Both the position numbers and the translations under genes were made by a program. A stretch of DNA of 11,789 nucleotides from Spirochaetota bacterium (lineage in GTDB: Bacteria > Spirochaetota > GWE2-31-10 > MWDO01), in assembly GCA_017998755.1 (NCBI GenBank), contig JAGOCL010000035.1:1-11789 (forward strand), read 5' to 3'. The notes beneath the pieces were generated by a model. That model was given only the letters and a program-made list of their open reading frames with translations. It was not told the origin of the DNA and did no database searches. Below are positions 1 through 6,438 of the stretch, in pieces (position 1 is the first letter of the stretch; every line of letters begins with the position of its first letter).

Positions 1-479
1 GGTATCTGTCTTCCGATAGCTTCGTAGCCAATTTCGATAGAATTCTCGATATTTTGGCGTTTTAGGACGGTCTTTAGTTGTAAATCGAGAGGACTTTTTT
101 GAAAAGGGACTAGTACGCTTTTGCCCCTCAGATTGTCGAGCGTATTTAGCGATTTGTCCGATACGACAAGCGACGATATGCCCCAGACCGGCGTCGCCAG
201 TAGCGTTATATCTTTGTTCGTCATGTAGTAATTGAGACCTTGATTGAATCCGGTGAAAAATATAGAAATATCGTTATTAATAAACTCCGCCATCGCGACT
301 ATGTGATCTTGATAAAATTCGACGATAATTTTTCGATTATCTATATTTTTACCGTTAAGTTCGTAGACCGGGATAGAAGAAATTGTTTTTGGAACTTTTA
401 TTATCAAATCGTCGGATACTTTTTTTGAACACGCCGTAGTAGTTAATAAAAATAGTAGAATTGCGCAGAAATATTTCAT
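1..479 (-). CDS. ABC transporter substrate-binding lipoprotein, NitT/TauT (SsuA/NMT1-like), partial
   Basis: Partial gene: 159 codons from an ATG at 477-479, open to the left edge. The N-terminus (MKYFCAILLFLLTTTAC) is a lipoprotein signal peptide with Cys17 as the probable lipidated residue. The -3 residue is Thr rather than Leu, a relaxed lipobox of the kind tolerated in spirochaetes. The mature part reads like the periplasmic-binding fold of nitrate/sulfonate/thiamine-precursor binding proteins: a Phe-Thr-Gly-Phe-Asn-Gln-Gly-Leu-Asn stretch, then strands ending in LLATPVWGISSLVV, then NLRGKSVLVPFQKSPLDLQL, which matches the family's 'L-x-G-K-x-I-x-V-P ... S-P-x-D' segment. It should be anchored at the cell surface or periplasmic face and hand a small solute to a permease. 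Permease and ATPase genes would lie beyond base 1. A GAGG ribosome site sits 6 nt before the ATG. The substrate cannot be read from this fragment. Confidence 0.72.
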   Translation of the reverse strand, partial: MKYFCAILLFLLTTTACSKKVSDDLIIKVPKTISSIPVYELNGKNIDNRKIIVEFYQDHIVAMAEFINNDISIFFTGFNQGLNYYMTNKDITLLATPVWGISSLVVSDKSLNTLDNLRGKSVLVPFQKSPLDLQLKTVLKRQNIENSIEIGYEAIGRQI

Positions 480-526
480 TTATAGCCTCGTTTTGTAAGA
501 TGTGTTGATTGCTAAATCTGGCTATA

Positions 527-555
527 ATTTTACTACAAAATAAAGAGTTAAGCAA
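527..555 (-). promoter_or_regulatory. Sigma-70-type promoter for the substrate-binding lipoprotein
   Basis: On the minus strand TTGCTT (555-550), a 17-nt spacer and TAAAAT (532-527) form a plausible -35/-10 pair. Transcription would begin near base 520 and give a leader of about 40 nt that includes the GAGG ribosome site. It lies in the 124-bp gap after the small membrane-protein gene, suggesting the lipoprotein gene can be transcribed on its own. I see no convincing terminator in the same gap. Confidence 0.5.
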
Positions 556-603
556 CCGCTTTTTATAAATTCTCAGATTTTAGATGAAGTCGGTTAACAT
601 CTG

Positions 604-1071
604 TTATAAAGGAAAAGCCGCTAAAGTAATATCCGGAATGTCGCCGGTATTTGACAATTTTGAAAACCTTTCAGTTTCTATATCGTATATCTCCTTATAG
701 ACTACTCCGCCGTAATATCCTAAAATAATACCAACGGGTAGAGCGAATAAACAAGGGATTATAATCGCTAAAGGGACAAGGAATCCCATATAGAAAAAGA
801 ATGGAACCGATAGCCCGACGCCCAAAGTCGACGCTACGGAAATAGCGACGCCTGAAGTTATAAGGCATATTGCTACATTTTTTCGAAATAACATATCGTT
901 TGAGCTTGAATCAGAGTATTTTTTTAGGGAAAAAGGGGATGCGTTATTATTATCTGAAATAAACGCTTTATTGAAACCGGTAATAGGAGTTAAATTTGCC
1001 TTATCCGCGGTAAAACATGGAATTACCGTTACGATAATAAAGACAACGCTTAAAAAATTAACGAGCTTCAT
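604..1071 (-). CDS. small exported membrane protein, downstream member of a similar pair
   Basis: I do not recognise a named family. The 155-residue protein starts at ATG 1069-1071, preceded by GGAG with 5-nt spacing. An upstream in-frame ATG at 1146 would run into the preceding gene and lacks a signal peptide, so it is rejected. Residues 1-21 form a cleavable signal peptide (hydrophobic core, then PCFTA before Asp). About 45 polar residues follow, then a Gly/Ala-rich hydrophobic region (about 68-120) with two to three possible membrane helices, a charged segment (YKEIYDIETERF) and a short tail containing IPDITL. The same order (signal peptide, polar stretch, hydrophobic hairpin, charged linker, IP-x-I tail) occurs in the gene 16 bp upstream, so the two are probably co-transcribed divergent paralogues. 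It probably sits in the inner or outer envelope; the function is unknown. Confidence 0.68.
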   Translation of the reverse strand: MKLVNFLSVVFIIVTVIPCFTADKANLTPITGFNKAFISDNNNASPFSLKKYSDSSSNDMLFRKNVAICLITSGVAISVASTLGVGLSVPFFFYMGFLVPLAIIIPCLFALPVGIILGYYGGVVYKEIYDIETERFSKLSNTGDIPDITLAAFPL

Positions 1072-1087
1072 AATATCTCCAACGCTT

Positions 1088-1624
1088 CTAACCAAGTTTA
1101 AATCTGAATTCGATCTGCGGTATATAGCGCTTTTCCCCGTTATCAAACGCGGACAACTCTTTTATCCTATTAATAACGTAATAAACCATAACGCAGGCCA
1201 AAATACCGACGGCAATAATAGACGCCCCCATTATTAAGCCAAAAGCCGCGACAAAGGGGAATATAAAGCCGTTTATAATAAAAGCAAACCCCGCTACGCC
1301 GACGGCGGTCAATGGAGTCCCCACGACAAAAGAGACGGCGGCAAGCGCTATAGAAAAACCTTTTATAATCTCAAGGCGGCGTATATCATTAATCCAATCG
1401 CCGTCATCGTCTGAATTCAAGTTTTTCGGCGTATTTAAACCGATCATTCCAACGCTCGTATAATTTAAAATAAAAGATTTGTCATTATTTACGGCAACGT
1501 AAGAACTCTTGGTTTGCAGTATGAAATTTGGATTAAAACCGGCGTCGATTTCGTTACAAAAAACCGAAAAAGAAAAATATAGAAAAATAAATATAAAAAT
1601 ATTTCTAGTGAATTTTGTATCCAT
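1088..1624 (-). CDS. small exported membrane protein, upstream member of a similar pair
   Basis: The 178-residue protein is of unknown function. Residues 1-23 (MDTKFTRNIFIFIFLYFSFS and VFC) form a signal peptide, which fixes the start at 1624 even though no Shine-Dalgarno sequence precedes it. Residues 24-90 are polar and Asn/Asp/Ser rich. Residues about 93-155 are a long Gly/Ala/Ile/Val hydrophobic region with two or three possible membrane helices. The tail contains IPQIEFRFKLG, a short alternating strand-like end. The architecture resembles small spirochaete and Bacteroidetes envelope proteins with a signal peptide, a glycine-rich membrane hairpin and a strand-like tail. Borrelia P13, a channel protein of similar length with several hydrophobic helices, is a possible but unproven comparison. 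The gene is preceded by a strong promoter with a palindrome and followed after 16 bp by a similar gene. Confidence 0.68.
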   Translation of the reverse strand: MDTKFTRNIFIFIFLYFSFSVFCNEIDAGFNPNFILQTKSSYVAVNNDKSFILNYTSVGMIGLNTPKNLNSDDDGDWINDIRRLEIIKGFSIALAAVSFVVGTPLTAVGVAGFAFIINGFIFPFVAAFGLIMGASIIAVGILACVMVYYVINRIKELSAFDNGEKRYIPQIEFRFKLG

Positions 1625-1630
1625 AATTAT

Positions 1631-1660
1631 ATTTTAAATCAATCGACACATATGTGTCAA
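1631..1660 (-). promoter_or_regulatory. strong promoter giving a leaderless or near-leaderless mRNA
   Basis: Minus strand TTGACA (1660-1655), an 18-nt spacer and TAAAAT (1636-1631); TTAAAA with a 17-nt spacer is an alternative reading. Only 6 nt separate the -10 box from the ATG at 1624, so the usual start point falls at or within a base or two of the start codon. No ribosome site is present, consistent with a leaderless transcript. Confidence 0.65.
1645..1658. promoter_or_regulatory. perfect 14-bp palindrome, candidate operator
   Basis: GACACATATGTGTC is its own reverse complement. It covers four bases of the -35 box and the adjoining spacer of the promoter for the paired small membrane proteins. 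A dimeric repressor bound here would block RNA polymerase. No regulator gene lies next to it in this window, so the binding protein is unknown. Confidence 0.55.
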
Positions 1661-1713
1661 ATAAAATCGGAAAATATTTTAACATTTGCAGATTGCGCGA
1701 TTTTTATTAAAAT

Positions 1714-4029
1714 TTATTTTATTTCGTCTTTATTTTTCATTTTCATTAAAAATGGGATAACAAACCATGAAGAAATGAATGAAAATACTATTCCGAAGAA
1801 AACCGAAACTCCGAGCGTAAACATCGCTTGATTTGACGATATCATTAATGCGCCGAATCCAGCGAGCGTTATAAGAGCGCATATAAAAATCGAAAGAAAC
1901 GTGATGTTAACCCCTTCTTCGCCGTGATAATCTTTATAAGACGAAGTAACAAAAACTCCGTAATCGACGCAAATTCCTATCAAGATCATAGACGCTACTA
2001 TATGCATGATGTTTATCGACTTGCCTATCATCGCCGATATTCCAAAAGATGCGATCAAGCCCGTTAGCGCCGGAATCATAGCCGTTATTGTGTAGAAAAT
2101 GTTTTTATAAGCGATCAATAGAATAATAATTATTACAATAAGGGATAATAATAGAGCCAACGCCGCGATTTTTTCGAATTTTAAAAGCCGCGGAGCGTTA
2201 TCTCTCATCAAGTCGATAGTAAAAAAGTCAAGTCCGCCGTTTTTAAGTTCGGTTTCAATTTTACTGAAGTTTTGCCTGCTTTGTATGGGAATAACAAGAT
2301 AAATTTTACCTTCGTAATCGACAAACATTGAATTAATTTCGTTCTCGACGTACGTTGGTAGCGCCGAAAGCTCGAAATTTTCAATATTTGCAACGGAGCG
2401 TTCCCATTTCTCAAAGGAATCTTCCTCAAATATTGAGCTCTTTAGTTCATTTCTGAAATCTGTAGCGTTAAAGTTCTTTTTAATAAATATTTTTCTTTGT
2501 TCTAAACTCTTAGCGTCGGGAGCAAAAATCGCGGGGGTAAGAAATCCCGGCGCGGCGCTTTTTTCGAGATGGTAAAGAGCTTTAAGACTTTTTGACAAAA
2601 CTTCGTCCTTAGTATCGCCTGAGAAACATAGCATAGTCGCGTCGGCGGTGTAGTTAAACGAATTCTTGATCGTTTCGACTCTTCTGTTCATCTCCGGATG
2701 AACCTTGTCGAGGTTGGAAATGTTATCTTCAAATTTGAGGAAAAATACCGATATCAGAAACGGTAAAAACAGTATCCCAAAAGCTATAAATCCCTTGAAA
2801 CCGAAGTATTTAAAATTGAAAAGTCTCATTGTACAGGAGTCTCCTGGGGGCGCGAGGCGTCTCAGTAAAAACCATGTGAAAAGGAAAGAAAATCCTACGG
2901 ACAAAATTCCTAAAAATGCTATTTCCTGTAGAGAAACGATGCCCGAAAGCGGAAGTATCGCAAGAGGCGCGATTGTCGTAATGAACCCCAATACCAGAGC
3001 TTTGCCGATTTTTGAGTCGGTTTCTTTCATATTTTGACAGATTTGCCGTTTTACAAGATAATGAACCGTATAATCGCTTGAAATACCCAATATGGTAGAA
3101 CCAAAGCCAAACGCAACTCCGCCGAAATCTCTTCTAAATATGGCGATACACAAAAAAGTAAGCGATATTCCGAGAAGCATCGGTAAAATACTGTAATAAA
3201 GTATCTTAATATTACGAAAGAAATAGAAGAAAATAAAAAGAGTCAGAATAGTCGAAACGATAAACATAATAGAGGTTTCTAGCTGGATACTCTGATAGCT
3301 CTCCTGATAGTAAAGATGCGAAGATAGTATAAAAGCCTCGCATTTTTGTTCTTTTGCAAGATTACGAACGCTTTTATCTAATTCCACTATTTTTTCGGAC
3401 TTTTCATAGTCGTTCGGCGCGATACCGCTTTTTAAAACCAGCATATACGACGAGCCGTCGGGACTTAATATTCCGCCGAACTTTGAATTAAATTTATTTT
3501 GGCCTGAAGAATTTATTGTTTTCAAAACCTCAAGCCCTTTCGATAAAGGATCCATAAAAAAGTTTTCGTCAGGATTAAAAAAAGGCATACTCTCAATGTA
3601 GGCGGCTTTTGCCTCAAAACCTTTTTTTATATTATCCGAAGTAAAGGGGTTATCCTTATATTCGTAAGGATAAAGCAGTAAAGAGTTGCTTTGACAGTAC
3701 TCCATTATTTCTAATACGTCGCGGTCGCTCGGGATGGTAGCGCTAAAATTAATCCCGCTTTGTCCGATTAGTTTTTTGAATTTATCTATGTAAACGGGTA
3801 AATTCTCCGGTTTATCGGCGCTTATAAAAAGGACGACCTTATCTGAAATAGGCGATTTTTCCATAAGAGACGCGTTTCTTGTCATGTTTTTATCTGGAGG
3901 AAACAAATTCTGCAAAGAGGAGTTGAATTTTATAAATTTAGTTGAAAATATTATGATTATTACGGATATAGCGCCTAAAAGCAGAGAAAAAATTAACTTT
4001 TTATCAAAAATATCTTTTAACTTTATCAA
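1714..4029 (-). CDS. MMPL/RND-superfamily predicted exporter
   Basis: The 771-residue membrane protein has the two-fold RND layout. One helix (about 12-30) is followed by a large extracytoplasmic domain (31-250) and a five-helix bundle (252-390). Helix 7 (411-430) leads to a second soluble domain (431-615) and the last bundle (about 620-762). The paired helix-4 motifs are visible as GISSDYTVHYL (Asp319) and ILIGICVDYGVF (Asp689); such acidic residues are expected to serve proton coupling. It matches the 'predicted exporter' MMPL group rather than the tripartite AcrB type, being shorter and without adaptor or outer-membrane partners nearby. MMPL relatives move lipids or other hydrophobic compounds; the cargo here is unknown. 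The start is TTG (4027-4029), with AGGA 7 nt before it and no usable ATG nearby. It has its own promoter after the rpmE terminator. Confidence 0.85.
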   Translation of the reverse strand: MIKLKDIFDKKLIFSLLLGAISVIIIIFSTKFIKFNSSLQNLFPPDKNMTRNASLMEKSPISDKVVLFISADKPENLPVYIDKFKKLIGQSGINFSATIPSDRDVLEIMEYCQSNSLLLYPYEYKDNPFTSDNIKKGFEAKAAYIESMPFFNPDENFFMDPLSKGLEVLKTINSSGQNKFNSKFGGILSPDGSSYMLVLKSGIAPNDYEKSEKIVELDKSVRNLAKEQKCEAFILSSHLYYQESYQSIQLETSIMFIVSTILTLFIFFYFFRNIKILYYSILPMLLGISLTFLCIAIFRRDFGGVAFGFGSTILGISSDYTVHYLVKRQICQNMKETDSKIGKALVLGFITTIAPLAILPLSGIVSLQEIAFLGILSVGFSFLFTWFLLRRLAPPGDSCTMRLFNFKYFGFKGFIAFGILFLPFLISVFFLKFEDNISNLDKVHPEMNRRVETIKNSFNYTADATMLCFSGDTKDEVLSKSLKALYHLEKSAAPGFLTPAIFAPDAKSLEQRKIFIKKNFNATDFRNELKSSIFEEDSFEKWERSVANIENFELSALPTYVENEINSMFVDYEGKIYLVIPIQSRQNFSKIETELKNGGLDFFTIDLMRDNAPRLLKFEKIAALALLLSLIVIIIILLIAYKNIFYTITAMIPALTGLIASFGISAMIGKSINIMHIVASMILIGICVDYGVFVTSSYKDYHGEEGVNITFLSIFICALITLAGFGALMISSNQAMFTLGVSVFFGIVFSFISSWFVIPFLMKMKNKDEIK

Positions 4030-4055
4030 AGCAAATTCCTTAGAAAATTTAAGCC

Positions 4056-4084
4056 ATTATCTAATTTATTTTAAAATACTGCAA
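4056..4084 (-). promoter_or_regulatory. Sigma-70-type promoter for the RND exporter gene
   Basis: Minus strand TTGCAG (4084-4079), 17-nt spacer, GATAAT (4061-4056). The predicted start is near 4049, leaving a leader of about 20 nt with the AGGA ribosome site before the TTG codon. Because an intrinsic terminator lies just upstream, this promoter probably makes the exporter an independent unit. Confidence 0.55.
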
Positions 4085-4085
4085 G

Positions 4086-4112
4086 CGCTTTCTTTACCAA
4101 AGGGCGAAAGCG
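4086..4112. repeat. stem-loop (CGCTTTC/GAAAGCG) between terminator and promoter
   Basis: Perfect 7-bp arms at 4086-4092 and 4106-4112 enclose 13 bases that contain a further TTT/AAA pairing. It lies directly against the -35 box of the exporter promoter. It is not followed by a U-run on the minus strand, so it is not a second intrinsic terminator. It could be a REP-like palindrome, a protein-binding site or a transcript-stabilising hairpin. Confidence 0.45.
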
Positions 4113-4130
4113 AAGCCGTATGAAAATATT

Positions 4131-4163
4131 AAAAAAAGAGCCATCCGAATGTATTGGGACGGC
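4131..4163 (-). terminator. intrinsic terminator of the rpsT-rpmE cluster
   Basis: Reading the minus strand, GCCGTCC (4163-4157) pairs with GGATGGC (4146-4140), including one G-U pair, across a 10-nt loop. It is followed by TCTTTTTTT. It starts 10 bp after the rpmE stop codon, the expected place for the end of the operon. Confidence 0.75.
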
Positions 4164-4173
4164 CGCTTTAATA

Positions 4174-4374
4174 CTATTTAATCTTGTATTTTGTTTTAAA
4201 TCTTTCGATTCTTCCAGCCGTATCGACTAGGTGCTGTTTACCCGTAAAAAAAGGATGACATTGAGAACAAATTTCAACTCTTATTTCTTTAACGGTTGAT
4301 TTTGTTTTAAATGTATTTCCACAAACGCAGGTAACATTGACTTCATCATACTTAGGATGTATTCCTTTTTTCAT
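4174..4374 (-). CDS. rpmE: large ribosomal subunit protein bL31, zinc-binding form
   Basis: The 66-residue protein has the L31 pattern throughout: MKKGIHPKYDEV at the start, a Cys16-x-Cys18 pair and a Cys36-x-x-Cys39 pair followed by HPFFTGKQ, then DTAGRIERF. The four cysteines mark the zinc-binding form, as opposed to the cysteine-free type made under zinc limitation, so this copy should depend on zinc supply. L31 bridges the two ribosomal subunits near the central protuberance. A clear AAGGAG ribosome site sits 6 nt before the ATG. The gene lies 25 bp after rho, an arrangement I recall from other spirochaetes, and is the last member of the cluster before the intrinsic terminator. Confidence 0.96.
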   Translation of the reverse strand: MKKGIHPKYDEVNVTCVCGNTFKTKSTVKEIRVEICSQCHPFFTGKQHLVDTAGRIERFKTKYKIK

Positions 4375-4399
4375 ATATCTCTCCTTTTTGATAAATAAT

Positions 4400-6010
4400 T
4401 TATTGGTTCATAGAATTTAAAAACGCCTCGTTGTCTTTGGTTTTCTTCATCTTATCGATTAAGAATTCCTGCATCTCGACGTCTTCCATATTATACAACA
4501 CTTTTCTTAAAATCCAAAGCTTTTGTAGCTCAAATTCTGATAAAAGTAATTCTTCTTTTCTTGTGCCGGATTTTTTGACATTAATTGCCGGAAAAACTCT
4601 CTTATCGGCGAGACGTCTGTCTAAATATATCTCCATATTGCCGGTGCCTTTAAATTCCTCAAATATTACTTCGTCCATCTTCGAGCCGGTCTCGATCAAG
4701 CCGGTGGCGATTATAGTCAAACTGCCGCCTTCTTCGATATTTCTCGCCGCTCCGAAGAATCTTTTCGGTTTATGCAGAGCGTTTGAATCGACGCCGCCGG
4801 ATAGTATCTTTCCCGAAGTAGGCACAACCTGATTGTACGCCCTCGCCAGTCTGGTGATGGAATCCAGAAGTATAACGACGTCCTTTTTGTGTTCGACAAG
4901 GCGTTTTGCTTTCTCGATAACCATCTCGGCTACCTGTACGTGCCGCGTCGAAGGTTCGTCGAAAGTCGAGCTAACGACTTCCCCTTTTACGCTTCTCTGC
5001 ATCTCGGTAACCTCTTCCGGCCGTTCGTCTATGAGAAGAATAATCATATACACTTCAGGGTGATTTATAGATATAGCGTTGGCTAAAGTTTGTAAAATGG
5101 TAGTTTTTCCCGCTCTCGGAGGAGAAACTATAAGAGTTCGCTGTCCTTTTCCTAACGGAATAAAAAGATCTACTATTCTTGTAATAAGATTTCGAGATTG
5201 ATCCGAATCGGAAAGATTAAACTTCTCGTCGGGGTGAAGCGGAGTAAGGTTGTCAAATAAAATTCTATTAGCCGCCGTTTCCGGAGATTCCCAATTGACG
5301 CTTTCGACTCTCAGTAGCGCGAAGTATTTTTCGCCCTCTTTCGGCGGTCTTATTTGACCGCTAACGGTATCGCCGGTTTTAAGTCCAAAAAGCCTTATCT
5401 GACTTGGAGATATATAAATATCGTCCGGACCCGAAAGATAGTTGTAATTGACCGATCTCAAGAAACCGTATCCGTCGGATAATATATCCAAAACGCCCGA
5501 AGCGTATATCGCTCCTATATTGTCCGTATGATTTTTTAATATTGCGAATATAAGATCCTGCTTTTTCATCGTATTGAGATTTTCCAGGTTGATCTTCATG
5601 CTCTCCGCTTCTTCTTTAAGCTTTTGTATGGACATATTTGTTAGATCGTTTATATTTAATCTCGGAGCGTTTGGATCCGTTATGATTTTCTCCGTATTTT
5701 TATCGGTATTTCCGTTTTTTCTTACTGTAAATCCTTCTCTAATATTTCTTCCTCGTTTCATCTGAACTTTTGACTCTACAACTACAAGTTTTTTAGCTCT
5801 TTTACCGCCGACTGTTTTTACCCCGCCGTCTGATTCGTTATTATTCGCCGAATTTTCGCCTTCAGAGTTTGAATGTTGATTATTCTCAGTCTTTTCGTCA
5901 AATAAAGAGTCGGAGCCGTTGATTTGAGCGTTATTTTCCTGATGCGCGTCGTTTGTCTCTATAACGCTATTAATTTCATTTCCTTGATTTTCCAAAGTTT
6001 GAACTCCCAT
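4400..6010 (-). CDS. rho: transcription termination factor Rho
   Basis: The 536-residue protein is about 115 residues longer than E. coli Rho (419 residues). Residues 1-60 are Asn-rich and acidic, and 61-110 are basic and probably disordered. The Rho N-terminal helical domain (about 118-160) leads into the RNA-binding cold-shock-like domain with DGYGFLRS (179-186). The hexameric ATPase core carries the P-loop SPPRAGKTT (296-304), Walker B DVVILLDSITRLARAYN (Asp383) and the loop region GKILSGGVDSNALHKPKRFFGAARN. The conserved ending LADKRVFPAINVKKSGTRKEELL is intact. It should therefore be an active RNA translocase that stops untranslated transcription. The start has no Shine-Dalgarno sequence and is directly preceded by a palindrome at 6011-6026; Rho genes are commonly self-regulated, so the site could matter. 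It lies between bactofilin (42-bp gap) and rpmE (25-bp gap). Confidence 0.97.
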   Translation of the reverse strand: MGVQTLENQGNEINSVIETNDAHQENNAQINGSDSLFDEKTENNQHSNSEGENSANNNESDGGVKTVGGKRAKKLVVVESKVQMKRGRNIREGFTVRKNGNTDKNTEKIITDPNAPRLNINDLTNMSIQKLKEEAESMKINLENLNTMKKQDLIFAILKNHTDNIGAIYASGVLDILSDGYGFLRSVNYNYLSGPDDIYISPSQIRLFGLKTGDTVSGQIRPPKEGEKYFALLRVESVNWESPETAANRILFDNLTPLHPDEKFNLSDSDQSRNLITRIVDLFIPLGKGQRTLIVSPPRAGKTTILQTLANAISINHPEVYMIILLIDERPEEVTEMQRSVKGEVVSSTFDEPSTRHVQVAEMVIEKAKRLVEHKKDVVILLDSITRLARAYNQVVPTSGKILSGGVDSNALHKPKRFFGAARNIEEGGSLTIIATGLIETGSKMDEVIFEEFKGTGNMEIYLDRRLADKRVFPAINVKKSGTRKEELLLSEFELQKLWILRKVLYNMEDVEMQEFLIDKMKKTKDNEAFLNSMNQ

Positions 6011-6026
6011 ATCAATAAATATTGAT
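6011..6026. repeat. palindrome abutting the rho start codon
   Basis: ATCAATA and TATTGAT arms (7 bp each, 2-base centre) end immediately before the rho ATG on the minus strand. In RNA this would be a weak AT-only stem covering the place where a ribosome site would normally be. It could be an operator or chance in AT-rich DNA. Confidence 0.35.
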
Positions 6027-6052
6027 TATTAAATTTTTTATCATAATGTAAA

Positions 6053-6406
6053 TTAGGTTCTTATTATCTCGCATCTTCCGTTAAAAACTACGCCGTCTGA
6101 TATTTTTACCTTTCTGGCTTTTATATTTCCATAAACCCTGCCGGTTGGAAGCATCTCGACTTTTTCTAAGGCGGTAACGTCCCCTTTGATAGTTCCGGAA
6201 ACTACGACCGATCCGGCTGAAATATTTGCCTGTATTATCGCGCCTTCCCCTATAACGAGCAATCCCTCGGCGTTTATTTCGCCTATGAAAGAACCGTTTA
6301 TCTTAAGCGAGTCTTTAAAATTTAATTTGCCGTTGAATACGCTGTTTTTACCTAAGATCGTCTTTATCTTTTTGTTATCGTAATAATTTTCAAGCGCGTT
6401 TATCAT
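6053..6406 (-). CDS. bactofilin (DUF583 beta-helix cytoskeletal protein)
   Basis: The 117-residue protein has the bactofilin core: a short polar N-terminus (1-18) and then repeated short strands spaced by glycines, as in GKNSVFNGKLNFKDSLKING, FIGEINAEGLLVIGEGA, IQANISAGSVVVSGTIKGDV and GRVYGNIKARKVKISDG. This pattern is typical of the right-handed beta-helix that polymerises into non-polar filaments at the membrane. In other bacteria bactofilins localise cell-wall enzymes and shape the cell; in helical spirochaetes a role in body shape is likely but is inference. The length is near the family's minimal size, without a long C-terminal extension. An AGGA lies 11 nt before the ATG, rather far. 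A response-regulator gene is 32 bp upstream and rho 42 bp downstream, so it is probably co-transcribed with both. Confidence 0.92.
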   Translation of the reverse strand: MINALENYYDNKKIKTILGKNSVFNGKLNFKDSLKINGSFIGEINAEGLLVIGEGAIIQANISAGSVVVSGTIKGDVTALEKVEMLPTGRVYGNIKARKVKISDGVVFNGRCEIIRT

Positions 6407-6438
6407 AGATCGGTAATTCCTAATATTAAAGGTAAAAG

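Noticed and set aside
355..555. 66-codon minus-strand open frame overlapping the left-edge gene
   Set aside because: The overlapping frame starting at 479 has a lipoprotein signal, GAGG site and family motifs, so this frame is a shadow.
1072..1146. Upstream ATG extending the second small membrane protein by 25 residues
   Set aside because: It would overlap the preceding gene and bury the signal peptide; the ATG at 1071 has GGAG at 5 nt.
2705..3037. 110-codon plus-strand open frame inside the exporter gene
   Set aside because: It is antisense to a conserved RND transmembrane region, has no ribosome site or recognisable domain, and is Lys/Pro/Arg-rich in the way shadow frames are.
4431..4832. 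133-codon plus-strand open frame opposite rho
   Set aside because: It lies wholly antisense to the conserved Rho ATPase core; its sequence follows from Rho codon use and shows no domain.
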